A DNA stretch of 55,118 nucleotides, from positions 1 through 55,118 of the forward strand of contig JAUYRZ010000119.1 of NCBI GenBank assembly GCA_030695565.1, given 5' to 3'. This document shows positions 38,966-48,096 of this stretch, piece after piece (positions within the stretch are counted from its first letter, which is position 1; every line of letters starts with the position of its first letter). Under the pieces are notes generated by a model. It was not told where the DNA came from. It did no database searches and saw nothing but the letters and a program-made list of their open reading frames with translations. The DNA is from Archangium sp. (GTDB taxonomy: Bacteria > Myxococcota > Myxococcia > Myxococcales > Myxococcaceae). The translations under genes were made by a program, and so were the position numbers.

Positions 38966-41551
38966 CTACGGCGCGCAGCCGGTATCGAAGCCGTTGGGCA
39001 CCGCGATCTCCGCAGTGGTGGCGTCGATCGACCAGATGAACTGCACCAGATCGTTGCGCCCGGTCGGCAGCGCGTCGAGCTCGATGCTGAAGTTCGCGTT
39101 GCCCGAGTTGAGGTGGCTGTTGAACTTCGGGTCGGTGAGCAGCTCGGTGAGGCTGGCCGCCTGGCCGTGGTGCAGCAGCGGTGCGCCGACCTGCATGCCG
39201 TAGAGCGAAGGCACGTTGTAACCGCCTCGCCCCTGCGCGCGGCCACCCGCGCCCGGCTTGAGCTCCAGCGCGTCGGTCGCCGCCAGGTCGTTGGGCACGC
39301 CGAAGGTGCCGATGTTGCGAATCGCACAGGCCGCCTGCGGAGGCGCGATCGCCGCCATGTTGTTCGGCGCGATCTCCGCGCCGACAGGTTGAGCGGCGAT
39401 CTGCGTGGTGTTGTGGAACGTCCACGAGGTGGGCCACATGGAGGGCTTGGCGAAGGCGGTGCCGCTGACCGTGGTCACCGTGGCGTTGGTGGGCGTGTAG
39501 AAGCGGCGCGAGACCGTCCACCCCGGGCCGCCGTGGCACTGCGCGCAAGCACCCTGGCTGAACAAGGTCCGGCCGCGCCCGACCGCCGTCGTGTCGAGCG
39601 AAGGACCGCGGCCCTTGGGGGGGCGAATGGTCTTGGCGTAGTTGTCGACGTCGTCCCACTGGTTGGCCGCGCACTTGATGGCGATGCCGTCGGCGATGTC
39701 CTTCACCGGCGCACCCAGACCCGCGGGCAACGGAGCACCGACCACGCCCCCCGCACCGACCTGCTGCTCGAGCGCGAGGTCACCGCAGTTGCCCTGCGTG
39801 GGAGCGGTGGTGACGGCGCCCTTGCCGCCCTGCACCCCGCGCGTGTTGCCTTCGAAGTCGTGCATCTCGTCGATGATGCCGGTCCAGTTGAAGATGCGCT
39901 GCTTCTGCGCACCCGGGCCGTGGGAGAAGCTGCCGTCCATCGAGGTGGCCTGGCGCGGGCCGGCCGCGAAGATCCACGTCATGTTGTCGCTGAGCCCGTC
40001 GGGGTGGCACGAGGCGCACGAAGACCAGGCGTTGTTGCTCCAGCGGCCGCGGCCGGTGAAGAAGAAGTGCCGCCCGCGGTTGACGCTCAGCTCAGGTGCC
40101 CCAGCCGGCGCAGGCACCGAGACCACCGTCTCAGCGAGCGTCTGGCTGCCCAACGCGACGATGCCCAGGCGCTGGCTGCCCCAGCAGTTCACGAAGGCCG
40201 TGGTGCGCGCGGCCGAGACCACCACGCCGGTGGGGTTGAAGCAGTTGCCCACCGTGCCCCCGGGGGTGAGGTCGATCTGGTTGTTCTGCGTCGAGCCCAA
40301 CGCGAGCGCGCCCGCCGTCATGTCGTAGTTCATGCGCTGCATCACCTCGCCACCCCGCGCGATGGCGTAGGCGACGTTGCTGTTGCCGAGGAACGAGATG
40401 TCGACCAGGTCAGCGAGGAAGAACTTCGGCGCGGGGAAAGCAGAGACCAGCGGGGCCAGCGACTGCGAGCCGAGCGTGTTGGTCACTTCGGTCTTGGTGC
40501 TCAACGCACCGACCAGCACCACCGGGTTGACGTTCTTGTCGAACGCCGGCGGGCCCGCGGGCGAGGCCGCGATGCTGGGCACGTAGACGCGGTCGTTCTG
40601 CACGGCCACGGCGAAGAGCTGGTTGGGGCTGTAGCCGACCCCGAAGCCGCCATCGGCGCCGGGGGAGAAGGTGATTTCACCATCGGCGCCCAGGGCACCC
40701 GTCGCGCTCAAGGTGAACACGCGCACCGCACCCGTGCGGCTGTTGTCGGTGCCTTCGCGGTTGCCGTTGGTGCGGCCGTAGAACTCGGTCACCACCACCT
40801 TCTCATCGCTGTCATCCGTGTCGAGGTCGTTGGTGATGGCGACGGCGCGCGGGTTGCGCACGATGATCGAGTTCACGATGGTGTTGGTGGTGGTGTCGAT
40901 GGAGCTGACCCGCCCTTCGGCCCACTCCGCGACCACCAGGAAGCGCCCCGTGGGGGAGAGCGCGAGGCCGGTCGGCTCGCTGCCCACGTTGATGGTGGGG
41001 CCCGCGACGGGGCTCGCCGTGTCGAGGTTGTCGATGCGGCGCACGGTGGAGTCACCGCGGTTCGAGACCCAGGCCGACTTGCGGTTGGTATCGAAGACCA
41101 CCGCGCCCGGCTCGTTCAGGCCGCTGAAGCGCGAGAGCAGGGTGCGCGTCGCCGTGGAGAAGGTCGACAGCGTGTTGTTCTCGGGGTTGACCATCGCCAC
41201 GAGCGCGTCGTCATCAGACAGCGCGATGGTGCTGCTCTTCGAAGCCGCGCGCAGGGGCGTGCCAGCGTCGACGGGGGTGCCGCCACCGCCACCGCCCATG
41301 CCGCCACCGGTGTCGCCGCCACCACCGCCGGTCGCACCACCACCACCGCCCATGGTGCCGCCGCCTCCGCCCATGTTGCCGCCGCCTCCGCCCGTGTCGC
41401 CGCCGCCACCGCCGACGTTGCCACCACCACCGCCGGTGACGGCGCCTCCGCCGCCGGAGCCTCCACCCGTCACGCCTCCATCAGGTTGTGGCGTCTCGGG
41501 ACAGCCCATCAACAGCGCGGTGAAGAAGCCGACGATCACGTAGCGAATCAT
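38966..41551 (-). CDS. Beta-propeller dihaem cytochrome c lipoprotein
   Basis: The 861-residue envelope lipoprotein starts with FFTALLMGC (lipobox). Residues about 24-92 are a Gly-rich linker of GGGGG plus one or two variable residues. Residues about 105-480 form a YVTN/lactonase-like propeller (VSNRGDSTVRRIDNL; GLALSPTGRFLVVAEW). The C-terminal 370 residues carry two c-type haem sites, SSCASCHPDG and GACAQCHGG, within a MauG/CCP-like arrangement (PPKGRGPSLDTTAVGRGRTL; NVPSLYGMQVGAPLLHHGQA). Propeller-plus-dihaem proteins are probably periplasmic oxidases or electron carriers; substrate is unknown. The gene stands alone and ends in a good terminator. Confidence 0.88.
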   Translation of the reverse strand: MIRYVIVGFFTALLMGCPETPQPDGGVTGGGSGGGGAVTGGGGGNVGGGGGDTGGGGGNMGGGGGTMGGGGGATGGGGGDTGGGMGGGGGGTPVDAGTPLRAASKSSTIALSDDDALVAMVNPENNTLSTFSTATRTLLSRFSGLNEPGAVVFDTNRKSAWVSNRGDSTVRRIDNLDTASPVAGPTINVGSEPTGLALSPTGRFLVVAEWAEGRVSSIDTTTNTIVNSIIVRNPRAVAITNDLDTDDSDEKVVVTEFYGRTNGNREGTDNSRTGAVRVFTLSATGALGADGEITFSPGADGGFGVGYSPNQLFAVAVQNDRVYVPSIAASPAGPPAFDKNVNPVVLVGALSTKTEVTNTLGSQSLAPLVSAFPAPKFFLADLVDISFLGNSNVAYAIARGGEVMQRMNYDMTAGALALGSTQNNQIDLTPGGTVGNCFNPTGVVVSAARTTAFVNCWGSQRLGIVALGSQTLAETVVSVPAPAGAPELSVNRGRHFFFTGRGRWSNNAWSSCASCHPDGLSDNMTWIFAAGPRQATSMDGSFSHGPGAQKQRIFNWTGIIDEMHDFEGNTRGVQGGKGAVTTAPTQGNCGDLALEQQVGAGGVVGAPLPAGLGAPVKDIADGIAIKCAANQWDDVDNYAKTIRPPKGRGPSLDTTAVGRGRTLFSQGACAQCHGGPGWTVSRRFYTPTNATVTTVSGTAFAKPSMWPTSWTFHNTTQIAAQPVGAEIAPNNMAAIAPPQAACAIRNIGTFGVPNDLAATDALELKPGAGGRAQGRGGYNVPSLYGMQVGAPLLHHGQAASLTELLTDPKFNSHLNSGNANFSIELDALPTGRNDLVQFIWSIDATTAEIAVPNGFDTGCAP

Positions 41552-41718
41552 TCAGAGACCCCGTTGGAATTGGTTGGGTGGAACCGTGGGACCTAGCAAG
41601 GCGAGTACCGAGCCCTGGTTTGGATCATCCGCTCGGAGCGCCGCGGCCTCTGCCTCGGCTGACCTGTTGGCTCCACCCGACAGCTGTTGGCTCGAGCCAG
41701 CAACGCCTGCGCTGATGC

Positions 41719-42195
41719 TTGACGGCCATCGAGGGGCGTGGCGTCTTCCGCTGCGTGCAAGGCATCGCGAACATTCTTCATCGCGAGACGCTCGCGATGA
41801 TCGTCGGAGGGCCGGCCTTCAAGCGCGGGCAGGACTGTTTTTCGGAAGGGCGTGTGCTGGGCGTCGAGTCGGCGCCGGGTGAGCTGTGCGGCATGGTCAA
41901 GCCGCAGGAGCACGGCCGCGCGCCGTACGAGATCCGCATCTGGGTGCGCGAAGAAGGCCTCGCCTTTCAGTGCACCTGCCCCATCGGCGCCCGGCAGCAG
42001 TTCTGCAAACACGCGGTGGCGGTCACCCTGGCCCACCTGCAGAAGGAGCGGGTCGCTGCCGAGCAGGAGATCGATCAACTCCGGGAACGGCTGATGGAAG
42101 TGAGCCTCAAGGGCCTGCTCGATGGGCTGATCCGCCAGGCCAGGCTGGAGCCCTCCGTGCACGCCGCCCTCAAACAGATCGCCGCCCATGAGTGA
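41719..42195 (+). CDS. SWIM zinc-finger protein
   Basis: The 158-residue protein carries a SWIM motif (CTCPIGARQQFCKHAVAVTL, pattern CxCx(n)CxH) at about residues 87-106. A preceding domain reads AFKRGQDCFSEGRVLGVE, as in many SWIM proteins, and a helical tail follows. SWIM domains bind DNA or proteins. The start is uncertain: TTG 41719 is the longest, and an internal start near 41797 (MIVGGPAF) is possible. Its stop overlaps the start of the FHA activator gene by 8 bp, so they are translated together. Confidence 0.78.
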   Translation: MTAIEGRGVFRCVQGIANILHRETLAMIVGGPAFKRGQDCFSEGRVLGVESAPGELCGMVKPQEHGRAPYEIRIWVREEGLAFQCTCPIGARQQFCKHAVAVTLAHLQKERVAAEQEIDQLRERLMEVSLKGLLDGLIRQARLEPSVHAALKQIAAHE

Positions 42196-43492
42196 AGGAA
42201 CGCTGCCGGTCGCGGTGGTGGGTTTGCCGGTGCGGACGCTCTCGGTGAAGGTGATCTCCGGGGTCGATGCGGGGCTGAGCGTCTGCGACGCCACCGAAGC
42301 GGTGACCGTGGGCATCGCGGAAGGCAACGCGCTGCGCCTGACGGATCCCTCCGTGTCGCGTTTCCACGTCGAGCTGTCCCGGCGCGGCGACAAGGTGTTG
42401 GTGCGCGATCTCGGCTCCACCAACGGCACGCTCTCTCACGGCCTCACCCTGGTCGACGGCGCGGTGCCCCCGGGTACGGTGTTGCAGCTGGGCCACACGC
42501 AGCTCGAGGTCGGCAGCGGAAAGACGAAGAGCGTCGAGCTCTCGGAGGCCGACGCGTTGGGTCCGCTCAAGGGCCAGTCGCCGGTGATGCGCACGTTGCT
42601 GGCGCGCATCGACAAGGCGGCGCGCACGTTGAGCGCGGCCCTGCTCACCGGTGAATCCGGCACGGGCAAGGAGCTGATCGCCCGCGCGCTCCATGAACGC
42701 GGCCCGCGCGCGAAGAAGCCGTTCGTCACGGTCGATTGTGGGTCGCTCTCGCCGGGGTTGGTGGCCAGTGAGCTGTTCGGTCACGAACGCGGTGCGTTCA
42801 CCGGGGCCGATCGCAAACACGTGGGCGCGTTCGAGCAGGCCGATGGTGGCACGGTGTTCCTCGATGAGATTGGTGAGCTCTCGCCCACGCTGCAGGCATC
42901 ACTGCTCGGCGTGTTGGAGCGGCAACGGTTTCGCCGGGTGGGTGGCTCGGAGGAGATCTCCGTCGACGTGCGGGTGGTTTCGGCCACGCATCGGGATCTG
43001 CGCGCGGCGGTGAACGCGGGGAGCTTCCGGCTCGACCTGTTCTTCCGCCTCGCGGTGGTGAAGCTCGACGTGCCTGCGCTGCGGGCGCGGGTGGAAGATC
43101 TCGAGCTGCTCATCACGCACTTCCTGAAAGAAGCGGGCAGTGAAGCGAGCGTGGGTGACGTGTTCCCCAAAGACGTGTTGAGCGCGCTGCGGGCGCATCA
43201 CTGGCCGGGCAACGTGCGTGAGCTGCGCAACCTGGTGGAGAGCACGCTGGCGATGGGCGAGCCGCCGGCCCTCGAGTCACCGGTTCCGAGCGAGACCTCG
43301 TTGCCGGGCCCGGAGCGCACGTACAAAGACGCCCGCGCGGAGTTGCTGCATCGGTTCGAGGGGCAGTACCTCTCGAAGTTGATGACGGTGACGAAGGGCA
43401 ACGTGTCGGCGGCCGCGCGGCACGCGAAGATGGATCGCTCGCATTTGATCGAACTGCTGCAGCGTCACGGGCTGCGCAACGAACGAGAATGA
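42188..43492 (+). CDS. FHA-domain sigma-54-dependent transcriptional activator
   Basis: The 434-residue enhancer-binding protein has an N-terminal FHA domain (about 15-110; [30 protein letters not shown]), which binds phosphothreonine. This suits control by a Ser/Thr kinase. The AAA+ domain (about 128-355) has Walker A GESGTGKE, the sigma-54-contacting loop GAFTGAD, Walker [12 protein letters not shown] and the arginine region [11 protein letters not shown]. The C-terminal Fis-type HTH is [20 protein letters not shown]. Layout is common in myxobacterial development and signalling. It overlaps the SWIM gene by 8 bp. Confidence 0.95.
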   Translation: MSEGTLPVAVVGLPVRTLSVKVISGVDAGLSVCDATEAVTVGIAEGNALRLTDPSVSRFHVELSRRGDKVLVRDLGSTNGTLSHGLTLVDGAVPPGTVLQLGHTQLEVGSGKTKSVELSEADALGPLKGQSPVMRTLLARIDKAARTLSAALLTGESGTGKELIARALHERGPRAKKPFVTVDCGSLSPGLVASELFGHERGAFTGADRKHVGAFEQADGGTVFLDEIGELSPTLQASLLGVLERQRFRRVGGSEEISVDVRVVSATHRDLRAAVNAGSFRLDLFFRLAVVKLDVPALRARVEDLELLITHFLKEAGSEASVGDVFPKDVLSALRAHHWPGNVRELRNLVESTLAMGEPPALESPVPSETSLPGPERTYKDARAELLHRFEGQYLSKLMTVTKGNVSAAARHAKMDRSHLIELLQRHGLRNERE

Positions 43493-43500
43493 ACTGCGCT

Positions 43501-43534
43501 TCCTCTCCCTTCGGGAGAGGGTCGGGGTGAGGGC
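43501..43534 (+). repeat. Dispersed palindromic repeat, copy J
   Basis: CCTCTCCCTTCGGGAGAGG with the GTCGGGGTGAGGGC tail, between the FHA activator stop and the DUF3160 gene. Confidence 0.85.
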
Positions 43535-43556
43535 CAAGTCGGCTACAAGCGCCCTC

Positions 43557-45323
43557 ATGATCACGATCTGCTCGTTGCTCATGCTCGCCGCAGGAGGCCT
43601 CGAAGGTGTGCAAGGCGCCGACAAAGCCGCCGCACTTCCCCAGGCCGCGAAGTCGGCGCTCGCCAAAGACAACTTCACGGTGGTCGAAGGCCGCGAGCGT
43701 CACTTCTTCTCGCTCTACGACCGCAACGCCTACGAGAAGGTGCCCAGCTTCATCACCGCCGACGTGGTGCTCCACGTCATGCACACCCGCTTCGACGACG
43801 AGCTCGCGAACCACGAAGTGCGCCGCCTGCTCCCCGCACTCAAAGACTTCGCCTCCAGCCAGTTGGCACGCGCGCTCTCGCTCTTCCCCGCGTCAGGCGC
43901 CCCGTACCCCCCCATCGAATCACTCGCGCTCTTTCACGCGATCCCGTTGCTCCTCCTCGACGAAAACGTCTCGCTCGATCCGCGCATCGCCGCCGCCGCA
44001 AGGGCCGATGTCCGCACGCTGAAGGCCGCCACCGGTGAGCTGCGTTCGAAAGCCTGCGGCCTGCCCCTCGACGCGTCGTTGTTGCTCCCGCGCGGTCACT
44101 ACGACCGCCTCGATCTGCGCGGCTATTTCCAGGCCTCCACCTGGTACGCCCAGTGCGTCTTTCGCCTCGATCGAGATGGGCTGGCCCGAGCGGTGAACCT
44201 GGTGCGGTTGATCGACCCCAAATCGGCGGCAGCGCTTCGCCAGCTCGAAGCCTCGCGTGCCTGCATCGCCGGCGCTGCGGATGATCCAGGCGTGGGCGAT
44301 CTCGAACCGCTGCTCGCCGGTTTTCCGCCGCTGCCTCAGCCGGTGCTCGTGACCACCATCGAGGGCATGCTCGCGAAGTTGAGCAAGACGCCGCGGGTGG
44401 CTTCACGACGTGGCCCGGTGTTCGCGGTGTTGGGTGGTGCGCGCACCTTCGACGCAGAGGTGCTCGGCCTGAGCGCCGCGAAGACGCGCACGCCCTCGGT
44501 GCTCGAGGTGTTGGCGGCGCTGGGTTCTCCCAGTGCGTTGCGATTCCTCGGTCGGCCTGCGGCGCCGCCTTCCTTGCCGCGGGGTGGTGGCCTCTCGCAG
44601 CGTTGGCTCGACGTGTTGACCGTGTTCGTCGGTGCGCCCCCCGAAGGTCAGCCGCCGTATGCGCGCACCTCTGCGTGGGAAGGCCGGGTGCTCACCGCCG
44701 CGGCGGGCTCGTGGGCTGAGCTCAAGCACGACACGTTGTTGTACGTGAAGCAGCCGGTGGTGATGCGCGAGGGTGGCCATGAGGCCGAGCTGCCGGCGGC
44801 GAAGGTGGGTGGCTACGTCGACCCGCGGCCCGATGTGTATCGGGCGGTGTTGGCGATGAACGATGCGCTTCGTGCGCTCGATCCCGACGCGGGCAAACGT
44901 GACGACGCGCCCGGCGACTTCCTTCGTTTCGTCATCGCGGTGTCCGAGCTGGAGCTGAGCGGCAAGCCGTTCCCACGCGAGATGGACGAGCGGCTGCGCA
45001 CCATCGGCAGTGAGCTGGAGGAGCTCGCACGCACGCGAGGCGACGCCACACCCCGGCAGGCGTTGGTGGCGGATGTGCTCACCATCGAGTTTCCGGATCG
45101 GCCGCGGTCGGTGCTGCACGTGGGCGTGGGGGATGTCGATGAGCTGTGGGTGGTGGTGCCGCGCGCGGGTAAGCGCGTGCTGATGCGGGGCGGGGTGTTC
45201 TCGTTCTACGAGTTCATGAAAACGAGCCGGATGACGGATCAGGACTTCATCGAGTCACTGCCTGGTGCGGCGCGCCCGGTGTGGGCGCAGCCCCTGAAGA
45301 AGTCATCACCACGAAAGAACTGA
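43557..45323 (+). CDS. DUF3160 family exported protein
   Basis: The 588-residue protein starts at ATG 43557 with a hydrophobic signal (MITICSLLMLAAGG). It carries the features of DUF3160: FFSLYDRNAYEKVPSFITAD and VVLHVMHTRFDDELANHE early, then a second half with WAELKHDTLLYVKQ, the GGYVDPRPDVYRAVLAMNDA segment and a C-terminal PRSVLHVGVGDVDELWVVVP block. The family is periplasmic or extracellular, with unknown function. An upstream start at 43527 would begin inside the repeat and is rejected. It converges on the 45334-45966 lipoprotein gene. Confidence 0.85.
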   Translation: MITICSLLMLAAGGLEGVQGADKAAALPQAAKSALAKDNFTVVEGRERHFFSLYDRNAYEKVPSFITADVVLHVMHTRFDDELANHEVRRLLPALKDFASSQLARALSLFPASGAPYPPIESLALFHAIPLLLLDENVSLDPRIAAAARADVRTLKAATGELRSKACGLPLDASLLLPRGHYDRLDLRGYFQASTWYAQCVFRLDRDGLARAVNLVRLIDPKSAAALRQLEASRACIAGAADDPGVGDLEPLLAGFPPLPQPVLVTTIEGMLAKLSKTPRVASRRGPVFAVLGGARTFDAEVLGLSAAKTRTPSVLEVLAALGSPSALRFLGRPAAPPSLPRGGGLSQRWLDVLTVFVGAPPEGQPPYARTSAWEGRVLTAAAGSWAELKHDTLLYVKQPVVMREGGHEAELPAAKVGGYVDPRPDVYRAVLAMNDALRALDPDAGKRDDAPGDFLRFVIAVSELELSGKPFPREMDERLRTIGSELEELARTRGDATPRQALVADVLTIEFPDRPRSVLHVGVGDVDELWVVVPRAGKRVLMRGGVFSFYEFMKTSRMTDQDFIESLPGAARPVWAQPLKKSSPRKN

Positions 45324-45333
45324 GCTCGGTGAT

Positions 45334-45966
45334 TCAAGGTTGCCAGTGCAGCTCACCATCACTGCACGTGCCCACGCCCTTCTCGCAGAACGCGTCGAAG
45401 GTATCGAAGCCCAGGTACACATCCTGCTCGACCTTCTCGAGCAGCACGGGGCAGCTGTACGCGCACCCGACCAGCTTCGACTTGTCGAACAACGGCAACG
45501 CATCGCCGCCCGCCGGCAGCACGCTGTCGCAAGCCTGCGTGGTGCCCACCACCCGCACCAGCACGAACTCATCCGGCGCGTCTGCGAGCGCCTGGTACGG
45601 CCCAGCGGCCCGAAGAGCATCGAGCAACTTCTTCCGAAACTCTTCGCGATCACCACCCGGCTGCGGCAGCGTCACCTCGAGACAGCTGCGCGTCGACTGA
45701 ATCGCTTCACACGTGTGCGAGGCGCACCACTTCACCAGCTGCCCGCTGCGGCAGCCCGGCACGCCGCCGAGCCGAATGAAGTCGACCACCAGGCTCGCCC
45801 TCCCATCCGCCGGCAAGCGCGCCAGCAGCGGCACGCCCGCATCGGTCGAGCGGTCCTTGCACATGAACCCATCGAGGCCCTCACCGTCGTCGCCGAAGGT
45901 GACCGCGACGGACCGCGTCTCCACACACCCCGTGAGCAGCACCAACACGATGATCGCGTTTCTCAT
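45334..45966 (-). CDS. Lipoprotein, function unknown
   Basis: The 210-residue protein has the lipobox LVLLTGCVE (Cys14). The mature part carries about ten cysteines (GFMCKDRSTDAG, GCRSGQLVKWCASHTCEAI, SCLEVTLPQPGG, QACDSVL, GCAYSCPVLLEK, FCEKGVGTCSDG), suggesting a disulfide-stabilised globular domain. No family is recognised. The ATG overlaps the stop of the PEGA gene upstream (ATGA), so the pair are coupled and probably work together at the envelope. Confidence 0.78.
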   Translation of the reverse strand: MRNAIIVLVLLTGCVETRSVAVTFGDDGEGLDGFMCKDRSTDAGVPLLARLPADGRASLVVDFIRLGGVPGCRSGQLVKWCASHTCEAIQSTRSCLEVTLPQPGGDREEFRKKLLDALRAAGPYQALADAPDEFVLVRVVGTTQACDSVLPAGGDALPLFDKSKLVGCAYSCPVLLEKVEQDVYLGFDTFDAFCEKGVGTCSDGELHWQP

Positions 45967-47033
45967 GGGTCCACGTTCACGACGACGATGGTTTGTTTGG
46001 TGCTCACCAGGATGGCCGTGGTGGTGCCCGCGGCCACGGCGGCCACACCGACCGCCAGCCAGAAGGGCCAGCGTTTGTAGAGTGGCGGCGCTTCTTCGAT
46101 GACCTGACCACGCACCAGCAGGTCTCTCACCAGCCCTTCGGGATCACCTTCCCGCTCCGCCCGCGCCTTGAGCACGCCATCCACCGTGAGCGCACCCCGC
46201 AGCGTCTTCGGCGCCGCGGGCTCGGCCGCCACCACCAACAACCGCGGCGCGCGCAGCGACGTCGAGAGCAACCGCATCGAGCCTTCTGAATCGAGCGCTT
46301 CACCCTGCGAGGTGCGCCTGCGCCACTGCATCGCCGCCAGCTCAGGGGCCGCGGCCTCCAGCGAGAACGCCGCCGCGCCTTCTTCACTGCTGATCACCCG
46401 CCACGAAGGACTGAAGCCGTCAGCCGACAGTCGAACCACGTGTCTGCCTGCGAGGAGCTCCATGCCGCACGGCGTGTTGCAGCCGCCGGGCCGACCATCG
46501 AGCTCCACCGCCGCACCCTCGGGAACGCTGGAGAACGTCATGCGCTTCACCTCGCGTTCGCCCACCTGGCTGAAGGCCCGAGCCAACAGGGCTTCGACGT
46601 CAGGGGTGGTCGAGCCGACGTCTTCGGGCTGGGTGAGCTGGAACGAGGCCATCGCTTCGGCGGCGACGCGCGCGGGCTCGGGCTGTTGCGAGGCGAGGTG
46701 GCACGCGGTGCGCCAGGTGAGCAGCCGCGAGGCGAGCAGTCGTTCACCGGTGGCCAGCAGCTCGGCGGGCGCGGTGTCACCCTCGAGCTGGCGCAGGCAC
46801 TCGGTGAAGTTCGCGCTCACATAGGCCTTTCGCGCGGCGGAGAGCCGGGCGGGCCAGTGAGAAGGGGTGTTCACCACCGCGGGGGCGCTGGGCGCGTCGG
46901 TGAGGCGCAGCTCCACCGGCAAGGTGGCCGCGGAGAGGACGCTCTTCGCTTCTGCCGCCCCGGGGCCCTGCACCACCACCGTCACTGCGGGAGCACCCAC
47001 CGCGGCGAGCATCGTCATCAACCACGCAGTCAT
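45963..47033 (-). CDS. PEGA-domain protein with C-terminal membrane anchor
   Basis: The 356-residue protein starts at ATG 47033 with a hydrophobic N-terminus (MTAWLMTMLAAVGAP). Residues about 60-160 are helical and TPR-like. A PEGA module follows (MTFSSVPEGAAVELDGRPGG, TPCGMELLAGRHVVRLSADG), typical of surface-anchoring or carbohydrate-associated proteins. Near the C-terminus, LYKRWPFWLAVGVAAVAAGT is a transmembrane segment with a short tail. It is coupled (ATGA) to the downstream lipoprotein gene. A nearby Ser/Thr kinase also ends in a PEGA module. Confidence 0.82.
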   Translation of the reverse strand: MTAWLMTMLAAVGAPAVTVVVQGPGAAEAKSVLSAATLPVELRLTDAPSAPAVVNTPSHWPARLSAARKAYVSANFTECLRQLEGDTAPAELLATGERLLASRLLTWRTACHLASQQPEPARVAAEAMASFQLTQPEDVGSTTPDVEALLARAFSQVGEREVKRMTFSSVPEGAAVELDGRPGGCNTPCGMELLAGRHVVRLSADGFSPSWRVISSEEGAAAFSLEAAAPELAAMQWRRRTSQGEALDSEGSMRLLSTSLRAPRLLVVAAEPAAPKTLRGALTVDGVLKARAEREGDPEGLVRDLLVRGQVIEEAPPLYKRWPFWLAVGVAAVAAGTTTAILVSTKQTIVVVNVDP

Positions 47034-47072
47034 GGGAGCGCTTGCTAGCACCCCTCGGGCCAGCGGCAGAGT

Positions 47073-48023
47073 TCAGCCCGTGTGCGTGTCGAGCCACCCG
47101 AGGATCACCTCGATGACCTGCTCGCGCTCGGGCTCGTGCAGCAGGTCGTGCGCCAGACCGGGGAAGGCGCGGTGCGTCTTGTCTTTGCTGCCGGCCTGCT
47201 CCACCAGCCACGCGCTGCCGGTGGGCGGCGTCACCTTGTCGATGGAGCCGTGCAGCGTGAGCAAAGGCACGGTGAGGGTGGGCGCCTTTTCGCGCAAGGA
47301 GGCGATGGCCCCGAGCAACTCCGACGCCGTGCGAGCCGGCCCCTTGCCGTCGTAGATCAACGGATCCGTCTTCATCGACTCGACCACCTTCGGGTCGCGC
47401 GAGAAGTTCGAGTCGTCGAGCTCGAAGATGGCCAGGCGCGGGGTGAGCACCGAGACGACCTTCACCACGCCCGCGGGCGCGTCGGTCTCCAGCGCGGCCG
47501 CAGAGGTGATCAACCCGGCGAGCTTCGGCTTCTCGTTGAGGGTGTAGAGCGTGGCGATGGCTCCGCCCATCGAGTGACCGAGCAGGAAGAGCGGCTTGTT
47601 CGGTTCCGCCGCCTGCACGCGCGCCACGAACTGGCCGAGGTCTGCGAGGTAGTCCTCGAAACGCTCCACCCAGACGCGGTCGCCTTGCGAGTCACCGTGA
47701 CCACGCAGATCGAGCGCGTGCACCGCGTAGCCCCGGCGCGCGGCGGCGAGCGCGAAGTCGAGGTAGCGATCGGCGTAGTCCTTCAGACCGTGCACGATGA
47801 TCAACGTGCCCTTCGTCTCGCCCTGAGGCCGCCACGACTGCACCAACAACTCGAGCCCGTCGGTGGTCTTCATGCGCGCTTCGGCGTGCATCACGTCGGC
47901 AGGCGAGGGCGGGGCTACGCGTTTGCCGGCAATGTACGCCGGGCCGGCACAGCCGACGCCGAGTGCGAGGAACGCCACCAACAAGACCGTCACCACTGCG
48001 AGGGACTTCAGGGCCGTCTTCAT
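47073..48023 (-). CDS. Monoacylglycerol lipase-like alpha/beta hydrolase (lipoprotein)
   Basis: The 316-residue enzyme has an N-terminal hydrophobic segment ending LGVGCAG, a plausible lipobox. The catalytic domain follows the monoglyceride-lipase pattern: LLVQSWRPQGETKGTLIIVH and GLKDYADRYLDF, then LDLRGHGDSQG. The nucleophile Ser is in LLGHSMGGAIATLY, the acid in LLTLHGSIDKVTPP and the His in FPGLAHDLLHEPE. It likely hydrolyses monoacylglycerols or lysophospholipids at the membrane. It is divergent from the Ser/Thr kinase gene, with repeat copy K between them. Confidence 0.88.
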   Translation of the reverse strand: MKTALKSLAVVTVLLVAFLALGVGCAGPAYIAGKRVAPPSPADVMHAEARMKTTDGLELLVQSWRPQGETKGTLIIVHGLKDYADRYLDFALAAARRGYAVHALDLRGHGDSQGDRVWVERFEDYLADLGQFVARVQAAEPNKPLFLLGHSMGGAIATLYTLNEKPKLAGLITSAAALETDAPAGVVKVVSVLTPRLAIFELDDSNFSRDPKVVESMKTDPLIYDGKGPARTASELLGAIASLREKAPTLTVPLLTLHGSIDKVTPPTGSAWLVEQAGSKDKTHRAFPGLAHDLLHEPEREQVIEVILGWLDTHTG

Positions 48024-48045
48024 TTCCAGCTCTCTAGCCTCGATG

Positions 48046-48083
48046 GCCCCTCACCCCAACCCTCTCCCGACGGGAGAGGGGGC
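48046..48083 (-). repeat. Dispersed palindromic repeat, copy K
   Basis: GCCCCTCACCCCAACCCTCT then CCCGACGGGAGAGGGGG, in the gap between the divergent lipase and Ser/Thr kinase genes, 13 bases before the kinase GTG. Confidence 0.85.
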
Positions 48084-48096
48084 TAAGCTGAGCGCC

